Source: Paracoccus sulfuroxidans (GTDB taxonomy: Bacteria > Pseudomonadota > Alphaproteobacteria > Rhodobacterales > Rhodobacteraceae). From it: DNA of 64,000 bases. Location of the stretch: NCBI RefSeq assembly GCF_007830335.1, contig NZ_VLKU01000001.1, forward strand, positions 451,727 to 515,726, given 5' to 3'. The notes under the pieces were generated by a model, which saw nothing but the letters and a program-made list of their open reading frames with translations, ran no database searches and was not told the DNA's origin. Positions 27,568 to 37,229 of the stretch are shown piece by piece (positions within the stretch are counted from its first letter, which is position 1; each line of letters opens with the position of its first letter). A program made the position numbers and the translations under genes.

Positions 27568-28199
27568 CCGAAAGCCTCGTTGAACCCGGCGGCGCGGCCG
27601 GTCCCGCTGCGCGTGGCGGCAGCCTTGAAAGGGGTCAGGTCCAGCACGCGGGCCTCGGCCAGTCCCAGATCGATATGGGTCGCAATGACGGCCCCGCCAC
27701 CTGCCGCCAGATGCCCACGCACCATCTGCACGAAAAGTCCGACAGAGGCTGCGTCCAGCGACACCGTCGGCTCATCCATCAGCCAGACCGCGCGTCCGGT
27801 GACCATCAGCCGCGCCAGCCCCAGCCTGCGTTTCTGCCCGGCAGAAAGCGCATGCGCGGGACGCGCCGCAAGCTCGGTCAGGTTCATCAGCGACAGGGCC
27901 TGATCGATGCCGTCGCCGCCAAAGACCTCGGCCCAGAAGCGAAGGTTCTCGGTCACCGTCAGAGCCGATTTCAGCCCGTCGGCATGGGCCGCATAGGCGG
28001 TGCTGTCGGGATCTGCCGCGATCTGCCCGTCGACGGCAGGCTGCAGCCCGGCCAGCGTGCGCAGCAGCGTCGTCTTGCCCAGACCGTTCGGCCCGCGCAG
28101 GATCAGCGCCTGCCCCGGCTCCAGCGTGAAATTCAGATTCTCAAGTGTGCGAAGCCCGCCCCGCGCGACCGCAAGCCCTGAAACGGACAGCAGCGTCAT
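27564..28199 (-). CDS. ccmA: Haem exporter ATP-binding protein CcmA
   Basis: 211 residues. Walker [17 protein letters not shown] (about 35-50), signature [14 protein letters not shown], and Walker [17 protein letters not shown]. This is an ABC ATPase for cytochrome c maturation. It starts within the stop of the Mth938-like gene (4-bp overlap) and continues into ccmB. CcmE, CcmF and CcmH are not in this window. Confidence 0.94.
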   Translation of the reverse strand: MTLLSVSGLAVARGGLRTLENLNFTLEPGQALILRGPNGLGKTTLLRTLAGLQPAVDGQIAADPDSTAYAAHADGLKSALTVTENLRFWAEVFGGDGIDQALSLMNLTELAARPAHALSAGQKRRLGLARLMVTGRAVWLMDEPTVSLDAASVGLFVQMVRGHLAAGGGAVIATHIDLGLAEARVLDLTPFKAAATRSGTGRAAGFNEAFG

Positions 28200-28552
28200 A
28201 GCAGCAGCAGGGCACAGCCGACCCGTCGGCCTTCCGAAAGCGTCACATTATAGCTGCGCGCGGCTGAGGGCGTGCTCATCGGCTCGACCATCACGCCCTG
28301 CGCCTCAAGCGCATCGACCAGATCGCGCGGCGGGAAGGCCACGTCCGCACCCATACCCAGAAACAACACGTCGATCTGGCCTGCCAGCGCCATCAGGGGC
28401 GCGCGGTCATCCAGCCCGCCCCAGGGAGTCAGCCCGGCGCCGGTCACGACCAGCGCCTGGCGATAGATCTGTCCGCCCACGCGGAAGAAGCCCGGCCCGT
28501 AACCATCGACCGGCAGGGCATCTCCGAACTCCGAGGGCGTCATCATGGCCAT
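28196..28552 (-). CDS. Mth938/NDUFAF3-like small protein
   Basis: 118 residues of the Mth938-like family (DUF498), with [20 protein letters not shown] and [20 protein letters not shown]. Family knowledge: the human member NDUFAF3 is a complex I assembly factor; the bacterial role is not established. Its start touches the secF stop (1-bp overlap) and its stop overlaps the ccmA start, so it is locked between the translocon and cytochrome-assembly genes. This suggests a role in membrane-complex biogenesis. Confidence 0.85.
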   Translation of the reverse strand: MAMMTPSEFGDALPVDGYGPGFFRVGGQIYRQALVVTGAGLTPWGGLDDRAPLMALAGQIDVLFLGMGADVAFPPRDLVDALEAQGVMVEPMSTPSAARSYNVTLSEGRRVGCALLLL

Positions 28553-29526
28553 CAGGGGGTTTCCTCGAAGGGCGTGATGTCGCTGCCCTCTTTCGGTTTC
28601 GCCCAGTCACGCTTCACGCCCAGCCACAGAACGATGTTCTTGGCCATGTAGACGGTCGAGTAACAGCCCACGATCACCCCCCACAGCATCGCGAAGACGA
28701 AGCCGCGGATCACGTCGCCGCCCAGCCACATCAGCGCGCCAAGCGCCAGAAGCGTGGTCACGGCGGTCATCACCGTGCGCGACAGGGTCTCGTTGACCGT
28801 GAGGTTCATCACGTCGATCAGCGGCATGGTCTTGTGCTTGATCAGGTTCTCGCGCAGCCGGTCATAGACCACGACCGTATCGTTCAGCGAATAGCCGACG
28901 ATGGTTAGCAGCGCCGCGATGGTGGTCAGGTCGAACCGCAGTTGGAACAGCGAGAAGATCCCGATGGTCAGCAGCACGTCGTGGATGATCGACAGCACCG
29001 CCCCCACCGCGAACTGCCATTCGAAGCGCAGCCAGATATAGATCATGATGCCCAGCGTCGCCGCCGAGACCGCCTTGATCGCGGTCCAGATCAGCTCGGA
29101 CGAGACCTTCGGGCCCACCGACTCGACGGCGGTGAACTTGACCGAGGGGTCGACGTTCTTCAGCGCGGCCTCGATCTCGTTGAGCTGCTCAGGCGTGACC
29201 GAGCCTGCGTCATCCTCGACCCCGATGCGGACCATGGCAACGTGCTTGTCGGTCCCGAAGGACGGGTCGAAGACCTCGGTGATCGAGACATCGGCCAGAT
29301 CAAGCCCGTTCAGCGCCTGTCGGTATTCGCCGACGTCGAAGCTTTGCGTGCTTTCGGTGCGGATCGTGGTGCCGCCCTTGAAGTCGATGCCGAAGTTCAG
29401 CCCCATGAACAGCACGACGATGACCGAGGCGATCATCAGCACAATCGAGATGCCGAAGGTCAGCCACTGCCAGCGGAAGAAGTTGATGTTCGTCTCATCA
29501 GGGACAAGTTTTAGACGGAATGCCAT
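28552..29526 (-). CDS. secF: Protein translocase subunit SecF
   Basis: 324 residues. Six membrane helices with a large periplasmic loop after helix 1. Conserved SecF elements include FGIDFKGGTTIR, GYSLNDTVVVYDRLRENL and TRTVMTAVTT-like LSRTVMTAVTTLLALGAL. With SecD it uses the proton-motive force to complete preprotein export. It lies 12 bp downstream of secD. Confidence 0.95.
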   Translation of the reverse strand: MAFRLKLVPDETNINFFRWQWLTFGISIVLMIASVIVVLFMGLNFGIDFKGGTTIRTESTQSFDVGEYRQALNGLDLADVSITEVFDPSFGTDKHVAMVRIGVEDDAGSVTPEQLNEIEAALKNVDPSVKFTAVESVGPKVSSELIWTAIKAVSAATLGIMIYIWLRFEWQFAVGAVLSIIHDVLLTIGIFSLFQLRFDLTTIAALLTIVGYSLNDTVVVYDRLRENLIKHKTMPLIDVMNLTVNETLSRTVMTAVTTLLALGALMWLGGDVIRGFVFAMLWGVIVGCYSTVYMAKNIVLWLGVKRDWAKPKEGSDITPFEETP

Positions 29527-29538
29527 ATGTGTTGCCCC

Positions 29539-31203
29539 TTACAGAATCAGTTCTTTCGGCCGACGCCACTGCACCCAGATCGCGATCATCAGGCGCGTCA
29601 GATAGATCGCGGTGAAGACCGAGGTCACGATGCCGATGGTCAGCGTGACGGCGAAGCCCTTGACCGGGCCCGAGCCCAGGAAGAACATCACGACCGCCGC
29701 GATGAAGGTGGTGACGTTGGCGTCGATGATCGCACTCATCGCCTCGTTGAAGCCATTGTCGATGGCGCGCACGACACGGCGGCCCCATCGCAATTCCTCG
29801 CGGATGCGCTCGAAGATGATGACGTTGGCGTCGACGGCCGTCCCCACGGTCAGCACGATCCCCGCGATGCCGGGCAGGGTCAGAGTCGCCCCCATCATCG
29901 ACATGACCGCAAGGATCAGGATGACGTTCACGATCACCGCAATCGAGGCGAAGACGCCGAAGAGGCCATAGCTCGCGATCATGTAGATCACGACCGCGAC
30001 AGTGCCCACGATCGAGGCGATGCGGCCAGCGTCAATCGAGTCCTGCCCCAGTTCCGGACCGATGGTCCGCTCCTCAAGGAAGTCCATCTTGGCGGGCAGC
30101 GCACCTGCACGCAGCAGCACCGCAAGCTGGGTCGAGCTGTCGATGTCCATCGAGCCCGAGATCTGCCCCGAACCCGCAGTGATCGCCTGCCGGATCACCG
30201 GCGCCGAGATCACCTGATTGTCCAGAACGATGGCGAAGGGCTGGCCGATATTGGCCGCCGTATAGGCCCCGAACCGCTTCGCACCCTGCGGGTTGAAGCG
30301 GAAATCGACGGCCGGCATGCCATTCTGGTCAAAGCTCGGACGCGCGTCGGTCAGGTCCTCACCGGTGACGACCGGCGATTCTTCCAGCGTGTAGAACACG
30401 CCCGGCTCATCCAGCGAGGGCACGACGATATTGCCGACGCCCGGACGGGCGTTCGGATCGGTCCCGCGCCCGACAACCGGGTTGAAGGTCAGCTTGGCGG
30501 TGGTGCCGATCAGCGATTTCAGCTCTTCAGCCGAGCCGATGCCCGGCACCTGGATCAGGATGCGATCCTTGCCTTCGCGCATGATGGTCGGTTCGCGCGT
30601 GCCGACCTCATCGACGCGGCGGCGCACGATCTCCAGCGTCTGCTGGATCGTGCGATCATCGGTCGCGGCTTTTTCGGCATCCGAAAGCTGGACCGTCAGG
30701 CGGTTGCCGTTGCCGGCCACGGTGATGTCGGTCTGGCCTGCACCGGTCAGCGAGGCCACCGGCGTCGCCAGTGCCCGCACCAGCTGGATGGCACGCGGCA
30801 TTTGATCGGCATTGCCGATCTCGACGACCAACTGGCCCTCGGGCGCAGTGACGCGGCGAATCGAGCCGATGGTGGCGCGGTCTGCCGACAGCGCGTCGCG
30901 CACTTCCGGCCAGAGCCCGTCCATGCGGGCCTTGTAGACCTCCTGCACGCGGACTTCGCCCAGAAGATGCGCACCGCCCCGCAGGTCAAGGCCAAGATTG
31001 ACCAGCCCCGAGGGCAGCCAGTTCGGCCAGCGCGCGATATCGGCGGTGTCTTCGGGCGTCTCGACGCCGTTGCGTTCTACCGCGGTGACGGCATCGTTAT
31101 GCGCCTCGACCCGTTCATAGAAGAGGTTCGGCATGGCGTACAGCAGACCAAGGGCCACGACCCCCAGAATCAGCACACGCTTCCAGACGGGAATGTCCAG
31201 CAT
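29539..31203 (-). CDS. secD: Protein translocase subunit SecD
   Basis: 554 residues. Helix 1 is near 10-28, then the periplasmic P1 head begins with LGLDLRGGAHLLGEV. A canonical VDANVIIFERIREELRWG lies in the fifth-helix region near 475 and the last helices end near residue 545. It partners SecF and YajC. Order yajC-secD-secF is the standard one. Confidence 0.95.
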   Translation of the reverse strand: MLDIPVWKRVLILGVVALGLLYAMPNLFYERVEAHNDAVTAVERNGVETPEDTADIARWPNWLPSGLVNLGLDLRGGAHLLGEVRVQEVYKARMDGLWPEVRDALSADRATIGSIRRVTAPEGQLVVEIGNADQMPRAIQLVRALATPVASLTGAGQTDITVAGNGNRLTVQLSDAEKAATDDRTIQQTLEIVRRRVDEVGTREPTIMREGKDRILIQVPGIGSAEELKSLIGTTAKLTFNPVVGRGTDPNARPGVGNIVVPSLDEPGVFYTLEESPVVTGEDLTDARPSFDQNGMPAVDFRFNPQGAKRFGAYTAANIGQPFAIVLDNQVISAPVIRQAITAGSGQISGSMDIDSSTQLAVLLRAGALPAKMDFLEERTIGPELGQDSIDAGRIASIVGTVAVVIYMIASYGLFGVFASIAVIVNVILILAVMSMMGATLTLPGIAGIVLTVGTAVDANVIIFERIREELRWGRRVVRAIDNGFNEAMSAIIDANVTTFIAAVVMFFLGSGPVKGFAVTLTIGIVTSVFTAIYLTRLMIAIWVQWRRPKELIL

Positions 31204-31217
31204 GTTTCAGGTCAGCC

Positions 31218-31550
31218 TCAGCTGTTGGCAGCGACGGGTGCGGTCCGGTTCACAAGGCCGGTCACGGTCGAGCGGATGACGCGCACGCGCACGCCCTGGG
31301 CGATCTCGACCTCAAGCTCGGCATCGCGCACGGCGGTGACCTTGCCGACCAACCCGCCCTGGGTGACGATTTCGTCGCCCTTCTTCAGCGCTTCCACCAT
31401 GGCCCGGTGTTCCTTCATCCGCTTCTGCTGCGGCCGGATCATCAGGAAATACATGATCACGAAGATCAGAACCAGCGGAACGAACGAGGCAAGGCCAGCG
31501 GCCCCGGAGGACGCACCAGCGGCCTGCGCATAGGCGGGAGTGACGAGCAT
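31218..31550 (-). CDS. yajC: Preprotein translocase subunit YajC
   Basis: 110 residues. One membrane helix (about 22-42, ASFVPLVLIFVIMYFLMIRP) is followed by QQKRMKEHRAMVEALKKGDE and the conserved VTQGGLVGKVTAV. The ATG at 31550 (MLVTPAYAQAAG) is chosen because the longer open frame upstream lacks family similarity and runs through the divergent promoter. It is 15 bp upstream of secD and the first gene of the long minus-strand operon. Confidence 0.93.
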   Translation of the reverse strand: MLVTPAYAQAAGASSGAAGLASFVPLVLIFVIMYFLMIRPQQKRMKEHRAMVEALKKGDEIVTQGGLVGKVTAVRDAELEVEIAQGVRVRVIRSTVTGLVNRTAPVAANS

Positions 31551-31772
31551 AAGGTTTTCCCTGTGCAGTTGGAGGTCCGGGCCAGCCGCCCGGCGAATTC
31601 GCGGCACCCTAAACGCGCGACGGGCCGAACGCAAGAAATCGGCGCGGTTGCGATTGCCGCAGCTTGTCGGGCTTCGTGGACAATCGCCCCATCCTGTGGC
31701 AAGCGCAAAGCCCGGCGCGGGACCCGAGGCGCCGACATGGCCCAGACGCCTTACCAGCCGGAGACATGACGC

Positions 31773-32597
31773 ATGGCACAGGAAATTCCCCTCAAGCACG
31801 CCGAACGGGATGCGACCGGCATCGAGCGCCTGTTGAAGATCATGGCCGCGCTGCGCGACCCTGAGCAGGGCTGCCCCTGGGACATCGAACAGGATTTCGC
31901 CTCGATCGCGCCCTACACCATCGAAGAGGCGCATGAGGTGGCCGATGCCATCGCCCGCGAGGCCTGGGGTGAGCTGCCCGGAGAGCTGGGCGATCTGCTG
32001 CTGCAGGTGGTCTTTCACGCGCAGATGGCCGATGAGGCCGGGAAATTCGACTTCACCACCGTCGTCGATGCGGTCTCGGACAAGCTGATCTTCCGCCACC
32101 CGCATGTCTTCGGCGACGAATCCCGCGACAAAAGCGCCGAGCAGCAGATCAAGGACTGGGAGGCGATCAAGGCCGTCGAACGCGCCTCGAAGGCCGAAAA
32201 GGGCGTGCTGGATGGCGTGGCACTGGGCCTTCCCGCCCTGACCCGCGCAATCAAGTTGCAGAACCGCGCCGCGCGGGTGGGCTTCGACTGGCCCGGCGCG
32301 ACCGAGGTTCTGGCCAAGATCCAAGAGGAAACGCAGGAGCTGGTCGAGGCCCGCGACAGCGGCGATCACGCGCATTTGACCGAGGAATTCGGCGATCTTC
32401 TGTTCGTCATGGCCAATCTGGCGCGCCATCTGGACATCGACCCCGAAGAGGCGCTGCGGCTGGCGAATGCCAAGTTTACCCGCCGCTTCCAGTCCATCGA
32501 GGCCGCGCTTGCTGCCGACGGCCGCCGCCCCGAAGACAGCGATCTGGCCGAGATGGACGCGCTTTGGGACCGCGCCAAAGCGGCTGAGCGCGCCTAG
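31773..32597 (+). CDS. mazG: Nucleoside triphosphate pyrophosphohydrolase MazG
   Basis: 274 residues with two tandem MazG domains. The first spans about 30-110 (LRDPEQGCPWDIEQDFASIA, EEAHEVADAI, ELGDLLLQVVFHAQM), the second about 165-250 (KIQEETQELVEA, EEFGDLLFVMANLARHLDID). Each keeps the ExxE...D metal-binding pattern. It hydrolyses (d)NTPs to monophosphates and may lower ppGpp. An ATGGCACAGG start with an upstream GGAGA is used. Divergent from yajC. Confidence 0.94.
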   Translation: MAQEIPLKHAERDATGIERLLKIMAALRDPEQGCPWDIEQDFASIAPYTIEEAHEVADAIAREAWGELPGELGDLLLQVVFHAQMADEAGKFDFTTVVDAVSDKLIFRHPHVFGDESRDKSAEQQIKDWEAIKAVERASKAEKGVLDGVALGLPALTRAIKLQNRAARVGFDWPGATEVLAKIQEETQELVEARDSGDHAHLTEEFGDLLFVMANLARHLDIDPEEALRLANAKFTRRFQSIEAALAADGRRPEDSDLAEMDALWDRAKAAERA

Positions 32598-32608
32598 GCG
32601 CGGGCCGG

Positions 32609-33502
32609 ATGCTGCCCGTCCATCCCGCGCTTTCGGATGTGGTGGTGACCGGCATCCTGCGCGATCTGCCGGATCGGGCGGTCTATGCCGTCGACCATCA
32701 GGGACGCCCGGCCTTCCTGAAACTGTTCCGCCAGCCGGACAGCGACCGCAAGGTCCAGCGTATGCAGGCCAATCTACAGGCCTCGGCCGAGCGGCTGGGG
32801 CAAAGCCGCAATGCCGTCGCCCTGCCCCTGCTGGCCCTGCCCGAGATTGGTGCCGTTCTGCTGGAACGCGCGACGGGTGAGGCGCTGTCGGTGCATCTGG
32901 CGGGCGCTGGCCCGGCGCGGCGCGCGACGCTGATTGCGCGGGCGGGCGAGTGGCTGTCCGCGCTGACGCCCGACCGCCAGCGCAGCGGCTTCAGCCCGCG
33001 CTTCTGGCTGCAATCCCTGATCCGGCGACGGCAGGAGGCCGTGCCGGGCGATTGGCTCGATGCCCCGCTGATCGACGGCCATCTGGCCCGGATGCGGCAG
33101 ATGCTGCCGCAACTGCGCACCTGTCAGGTCGAGCGTGCGGCGATCCACGGCGATTTCACCCCCGACAACCTGTTTCTGGATGACAGCATCCCGCCCGATG
33201 GCCGCCTTTGCGCCATCGACATGCAGGGTGAAACCGTCCTGCCGGTGGCGCGGGACGTGGCGCGCATGCTCGTCTGGCTGGAAAGCCGACGCGAGCGCCC
33301 CGCGGGCCAAACCACCGATGGCATCGCGACGGCAGATTACCTCGCGCTGACCTCGGTGCCGGGGCTGCTCGCCACGGATCAGCAGCCGATCCTGCGCTTC
33401 ATGATCGGCGAGTTGATGGCCGCCTACTATCTGGATGCCAGCCGCCAGCCCTCGCGCCGCGCGGCACTGGCCCGCGCGATGACTGATTGGGCGCGAGGCT
33501 AG
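32609..33502 (+). CDS. Phosphotransferase, aminoglycoside-phosphotransferase (APH) family
   Basis: 297 residues of the kinase-like APH fold. The catalytic loop is AAIHGDFTPDNLFLDD (Brenner-type HGDxxxxN, about 172-186) and the metal-binding Asp is in LCAIDMQGETV. A nucleotide-contact Lys is likely in PAFLKLFRQ. The substrate is unknown; homologues phosphorylate small hydroxylated metabolites as often as antibiotics, so resistance should not be assumed. It starts 11 bp after mazG, probably cotranscribed, and its stop overlaps that of convergent dusA by 4 bp. Confidence 0.78.
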   Translation: MLPVHPALSDVVVTGILRDLPDRAVYAVDHQGRPAFLKLFRQPDSDRKVQRMQANLQASAERLGQSRNAVALPLLALPEIGAVLLERATGEALSVHLAGAGPARRATLIARAGEWLSALTPDRQRSGFSPRFWLQSLIRRRQEAVPGDWLDAPLIDGHLARMRQMLPQLRTCQVERAAIHGDFTPDNLFLDDSIPPDGRLCAIDMQGETVLPVARDVARMLVWLESRRERPAGQTTDGIATADYLALTSVPGLLATDQQPILRFMIGELMAAYYLDASRQPSRRAALARAMTDWARG

Positions 33503-34497
33503 GCCGCGACCGGCTGGTCGACGGCCTCCATGGCCAGATCATAGACCGCCAGCGCCTCGGCAACAGTCTCAGCCCGCGACGCCCCTTCAGAGAGGATGCG
33601 ACGCCAGCCCCTTGCCCCCGGCTGGCCGTGAAACAGGCCCAGCATATGTCGCGTGAACTGGTGCAGCCTGCCGCCGCTTTGCAGATGCGCCTCGATCACC
33701 GGGCGCATCGCCCGCGCGGCCTCGATGGGCGTTTGGAACGGGGGCTCTTCGCCCCAAAGCCGGTCGGCCTCGCCCAGAATGCCCCAGGGCTGGTGATAGG
33801 CCGCGCGCCCGACCATCACCCCATCCATCAGGGGCAGATGCGCGCGCACCTCCTCCATGCTGGCGATGCCGCCGTTGATCGACAGGTGCAGGTCGGGGAA
33901 ATCCTGCTTCATGCGGTGCACAAGCGGATAGTCCAGAGGCGGGATTTCCCGGTTTTCCTTGGGCGACAGCCCCTGCAGCCAGGCCTTGCGGGCGTGAATG
34001 GTCAGGCGACGAACGCCCGCGTCCCGCATGCGCGCGATGAAGGCGGGCAGCACCTCTTCGGGGGTCTGGTCATCGACGCCGATGCGGCATTTCACCGTCA
34101 CCTCGACCGGGCTGGCGACGATCATCGCCGTCACGCATTCGGCCACCAGTTCGGGGCGAGTCATCAGCACCGCACCGAAACAGCCCGATTGCACGCGGTC
34201 GCTGGGGCAGCCGATGTTGAGGTTGATCTCATCATAGGCCCAGTCTGCGGCGACGCGCGTGGCCTCGGCCAGCAGCGCGGGCTCGGACCCGCCCAGTTGC
34301 AGCGCCACCGGGTGATCGCCCGCGTCATAATCCAGAAGCTTCGCCCGGTCGCCATGCACGACGGCAGGCGCAGTCACCATCTCGGTGTAAAGCAGGGCCC
34401 GGCGTGACAGCATGCGGTGAAAGACGCGGCAGTTGCGGTCGGTCCAGTCCATCATTGGCGCGACAGACAAAAGGGCAGGATCAAGGGGCTGGGACAT
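33499..34497 (-). CDS. dusA: tRNA-dihydrouridine synthase A
   Basis: 332 residues. FMN barrel with the family start SVAPMMDWTDRNCRVFHRML, the catalytic cysteine in NLNIGCPSDRVQSGCFGA, KCRIGVDD, HARKAWLQGLSPKENREIPP (DusA-specific) and GGIASMEEVRAHL. It reduces U20/U20a in tRNA D-loops with NADPH. Confidence 0.94.
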   Translation of the reverse strand: MSQPLDPALLSVAPMMDWTDRNCRVFHRMLSRRALLYTEMVTAPAVVHGDRAKLLDYDAGDHPVALQLGGSEPALLAEATRVAADWAYDEINLNIGCPSDRVQSGCFGAVLMTRPELVAECVTAMIVASPVEVTVKCRIGVDDQTPEEVLPAFIARMRDAGVRRLTIHARKAWLQGLSPKENREIPPLDYPLVHRMKQDFPDLHLSINGGIASMEEVRAHLPLMDGVMVGRAAYHQPWGILGEADRLWGEEPPFQTPIEAARAMRPVIEAHLQSGGRLHQFTRHMLGLFHGQPGARGWRRILSEGASRAETVAEALAVYDLAMEAVDQPVAA

Positions 34498-34632
34498 GGG
34501 ATCGGCTGGCCCCGTCGGGCCGCATCAGGGAAGGGAAGCCGCAGCCATACAGCAGTTCGGGCAAAAGCGCGAGACCTCGCTTTCGCGGTCGCCTCTGCCG
34601 CGTGACTTGCGTAAGAACGGCCTCGGATCTGG

Positions 34633-35679
34633 ATGAAAAGCCCCAACATGTCGCCGACCGCCCGTCGCCTTCTGACCTTTGCCCTCGCCGCTGCGGGGGG
34701 TGCGCTGTTTCTGGCGCTGCACCTGCCTTTGCCGATGCTGCTGGGGCCGATGCTGGCCTGCCTGCTGGCCTCGCTTGCGGGCGCGCCGCTGATGGGCGCG
34801 GGGAAGCTCGGCATCTTCATGCGCACCTTTCTTGGTGTCGCGGTCGGGTCCTCGATCACGCCCGAGGTCGTCTCGCAACTGCCCGACATCGCGGTCTCGC
34901 TGGTCTTCGTGCCGCTGTTCATCCTGCTGATCGCACTGGTCGGCTATCCGCTGTTTCGCCGGGTCTTCGGCTTTGACCACGCCACCGCCTGGTATGCGGC
35001 CATGCCGGGCGGGCTGCAGGACATGCTGGTCTTTGGCGAGGAAGCGGGTGGCGACATCCGGGCGCTGTCGCTGATCCATGCGACGCGCGTGCTGGTGATC
35101 GTCACCGTCGCGCCGGTGGTGATGGGCTGGTACTGGCAGGTCGATCTGTCACAGCCGCCCGGCGCGCCGATCTCGGCCGCGGACTGGCGCGACATGGTGC
35201 TGATGGTCGCCTGCGGCTTCTTCGGCTGGCGCATCGCCGAGAGGTTGGGCCTGTTCGGAGCCTCGATCCTGGGGCCGATGGTGCTGACGGCGATCCTGTC
35301 GCTGGCGGGCGTCGTCGACCACCGCCCCCCGGCCGAGGTCATCCAGGCCGCGCAATTCTTCATTGGCATCGCCGTGGGCGTCAAATATGCGGGCATCACC
35401 TGGCAGGAGCTGCGCATCGACGTGACGGCGGGGCTGGCCTATTCGCTGCTTTTGGCGCTGATCAGCCTGATCTTCATTGAGGGCATCGTCCTGCTGGGCC
35501 TGGCGCCCGCGCTCGACGCCTTTCTGGCCTTCCTTCCCGGCGGTCAGGCAGAGATGGTCGTCATCGCCATCATCGCTGGGGCCGATCTGGCCTATGTGGT
35601 CAGCCACCACCTGCTGCGGATCAGTCTGGTCATCACGCTGTCGCCTCTCGCCTCACGGGTTCTGGACCGCAGGCGCTAG
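34633..35679 (+). CDS. AbrB-family integral membrane protein
   Basis: 348 residues with about ten hydrophobic helices. It has an internal duplication typical of the AbrB family (PF05145), with MLLGPMLACLLASLAGAPL in the first half and the FGASILGPMVLTAILSLAGV equivalent in the second. AMPGGLQDMLVFGEEAGGDI and FLPGGQAEMVVIAIIAGADL are the paired PGG motifs. Often annotated as a putative ammonia monooxygenase or regulator, which the topology does not support; a transporter or stress-related membrane role is likelier. The ATG at 34633 was taken; its stop overlaps the convergent amidase stop. Confidence 0.8.
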   Translation: MKSPNMSPTARRLLTFALAAAGGALFLALHLPLPMLLGPMLACLLASLAGAPLMGAGKLGIFMRTFLGVAVGSSITPEVVSQLPDIAVSLVFVPLFILLIALVGYPLFRRVFGFDHATAWYAAMPGGLQDMLVFGEEAGGDIRALSLIHATRVLVIVTVAPVVMGWYWQVDLSQPPGAPISAADWRDMVLMVACGFFGWRIAERLGLFGASILGPMVLTAILSLAGVVDHRPPAEVIQAAQFFIGIAVGVKYAGITWQELRIDVTAGLAYSLLLALISLIFIEGIVLLGLAPALDAFLAFLPGGQAEMVVIAIIAGADLAYVVSHHLLRISLVITLSPLASRVLDRRR

Positions 35680-36971
35680 GCGGCCAGCAGGCTCTCGACC
35701 CCTTGCGCGACCGCCAGCAGATGCCGGTCCGTCCCGCCCCGCGCCATCAGCATCAGCCCGACCGGCAGGCCCGCGACCGGCAAGGGCAGAGAGACCGCCG
35801 TCAGGTCGAACTGGTTCGCGATCTGGCAGTTGCGCAGCAGCAGCCATTCGACGGCGGCGGCAAAATCCTCGTCACGTTCAAGGTCGCGGATCAGCGGGGC
35901 GGTGATCGGCACCGTCGGCATCAGCACCGCGTCGACATTCCGCAGCCGCGCGTCCATCTGCGCGATCAGTTGGGCGCATTGATCCAGCATCCAGTCATAA
36001 TGCGCGGCGGGATAGTCCAGCCGCCGCGCCAGCCATTTCGCGATCCGCGATTGCGCGACCGCGCCCTCGTCACGGAGCCAATGCGCGTGGATGCGCGCGG
36101 CCTCGATGGCTGCGAATGAGGCATCGGCGGTCACCTCCAGCATCCGGGCCAGCAGATCGTCGATGGGGCAGTCGATGAAGGTCGCGCCCGCTTCGCGCAG
36201 GCGCGCGCAGGCCGCGTGAAAGGCGCGGGCCACGGCGGGCTCCATGCCCTCGGTCAGACGGGCGGGCGGCAGGGCCAGACGCATCGCGCCGGCTGGGACA
36301 GACAGCAGCGGCGCGGGATCATCGGCCGCCAGCACGGCATCGGTCGCGGCCAGCTCGGCCACGCTGCGTGCCAGTGGGCCCAGCGAGTCAAGCTGCGGGG
36401 CCAGCGGGAAACACCCCTCCAGCGGGACGCGCCGCGCGGTCGGCTTAAACCCCGCCACCCCGTTCAGCGCCGCCGGAATCCGGATCGAGCCGCCGGTGTC
36501 CGAGCCGATGGCGATGTCACAAACGCCCAGACCCACTGCGACGCCTGCGCCCGAGGATGACCCGCCGGGGATGCGCAGCGGATCGCGGGCGTTGCCGGGC
36601 GTGCCGAAATGCGAATTGATGCCGTCGCAGGTAAAGCAATACTCATCGAGCACGGTCTTGCCGATCACCACGGCCCCGGCGGCACGCAGCCGCGCGACCA
36701 CCGGCGCATCCGCAGCCACGCGGGGCGTTTCGCCGCGCTGGCCCGATCCGGCGAGGCTCTGCTCTCCCCTGACGTCCAGAATATCCTTGACCGAGACCAG
36801 CTTGCCATCCAGCGGCCCCAGCGTTTCCCCGGCAGCGTGACGGCGGTCCGATGCCTCGGCCTCGGCCAGCGCCGAGGCGGTCATGACCACCCGGAACGCG
36901 CGCGCAGGCCCGTCGGGGTCCTGCAAATCCTGCAGCTTCTCTTGCAGTCGGGCTGTCACCGCTTTGGTCAT
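35676..36971 (-). CDS. Amidase-signature hydrolase
   Basis: 431 residues. The amidase signature is clear: the catalytic Lys in GKLVSVKDILDVRG, GGSSSGAGVAVGLGVCDIAI with the cis-Ser, and GSDTGGSIRIPAALNGVAGF with the nucleophilic Ser. The ATG at 36971 (MTKAVTARLQEKL) is chosen over a longer frame that enters the divergent promoter. The substrate cannot be assigned: family members act on aliphatic amides, allophanate, or Glu-tRNA in GatCAB (gatB and gatC are not adjacent). Monocistronic as seen. Confidence 0.82.
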   Translation of the reverse strand: MTKAVTARLQEKLQDLQDPDGPARAFRVVMTASALAEAEASDRRHAAGETLGPLDGKLVSVKDILDVRGEQSLAGSGQRGETPRVAADAPVVARLRAAGAVVIGKTVLDEYCFTCDGINSHFGTPGNARDPLRIPGGSSSGAGVAVGLGVCDIAIGSDTGGSIRIPAALNGVAGFKPTARRVPLEGCFPLAPQLDSLGPLARSVAELAATDAVLAADDPAPLLSVPAGAMRLALPPARLTEGMEPAVARAFHAACARLREAGATFIDCPIDDLLARMLEVTADASFAAIEAARIHAHWLRDEGAVAQSRIAKWLARRLDYPAAHYDWMLDQCAQLIAQMDARLRNVDAVLMPTVPITAPLIRDLERDEDFAAAVEWLLLRNCQIANQFDLTAVSLPLPVAGLPVGLMLMARGGTDRHLLAVAQGVESLLAA

Positions 36972-37229
36972 CCTGAGGCCTTCCCTTCCAACTCCGGCCC
37001 GAGTGATCCGCACAAGCCTGTGAAGGGTCAAGCCGCCGTCATGCAATTCGCCGCCTGCCACGCGAAGTCGAAGCTTGATAGCGCCGGACTTTCGTGGAAG
37101 CATTCCGGGGGAATTCTTGTCGCATCGCGGACTGGTGGCGCTGTGCTTCTCTGGACCAGATTCGGGGTTGTACATCGCTGATCAAGCTGATGTTAACGCC
37201 CAAAGGCCGCAGCTATCCGGAGTACGTCC

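Noticed and set aside
32609..33502. Aminoglycoside resistance gene
   Set aside because: Only the general APH fold is seen; the mazG-linked chromosomal setting and lack of close similarity to known resistance enzymes argue for a metabolic kinase.
34633..35679. Ammonia monooxygenase subunit, as AbrB-family proteins are often labelled
   Set aside because: Duplicated membrane fold without copper ligands of AmoA/B/C; the label is a historical misannotation.
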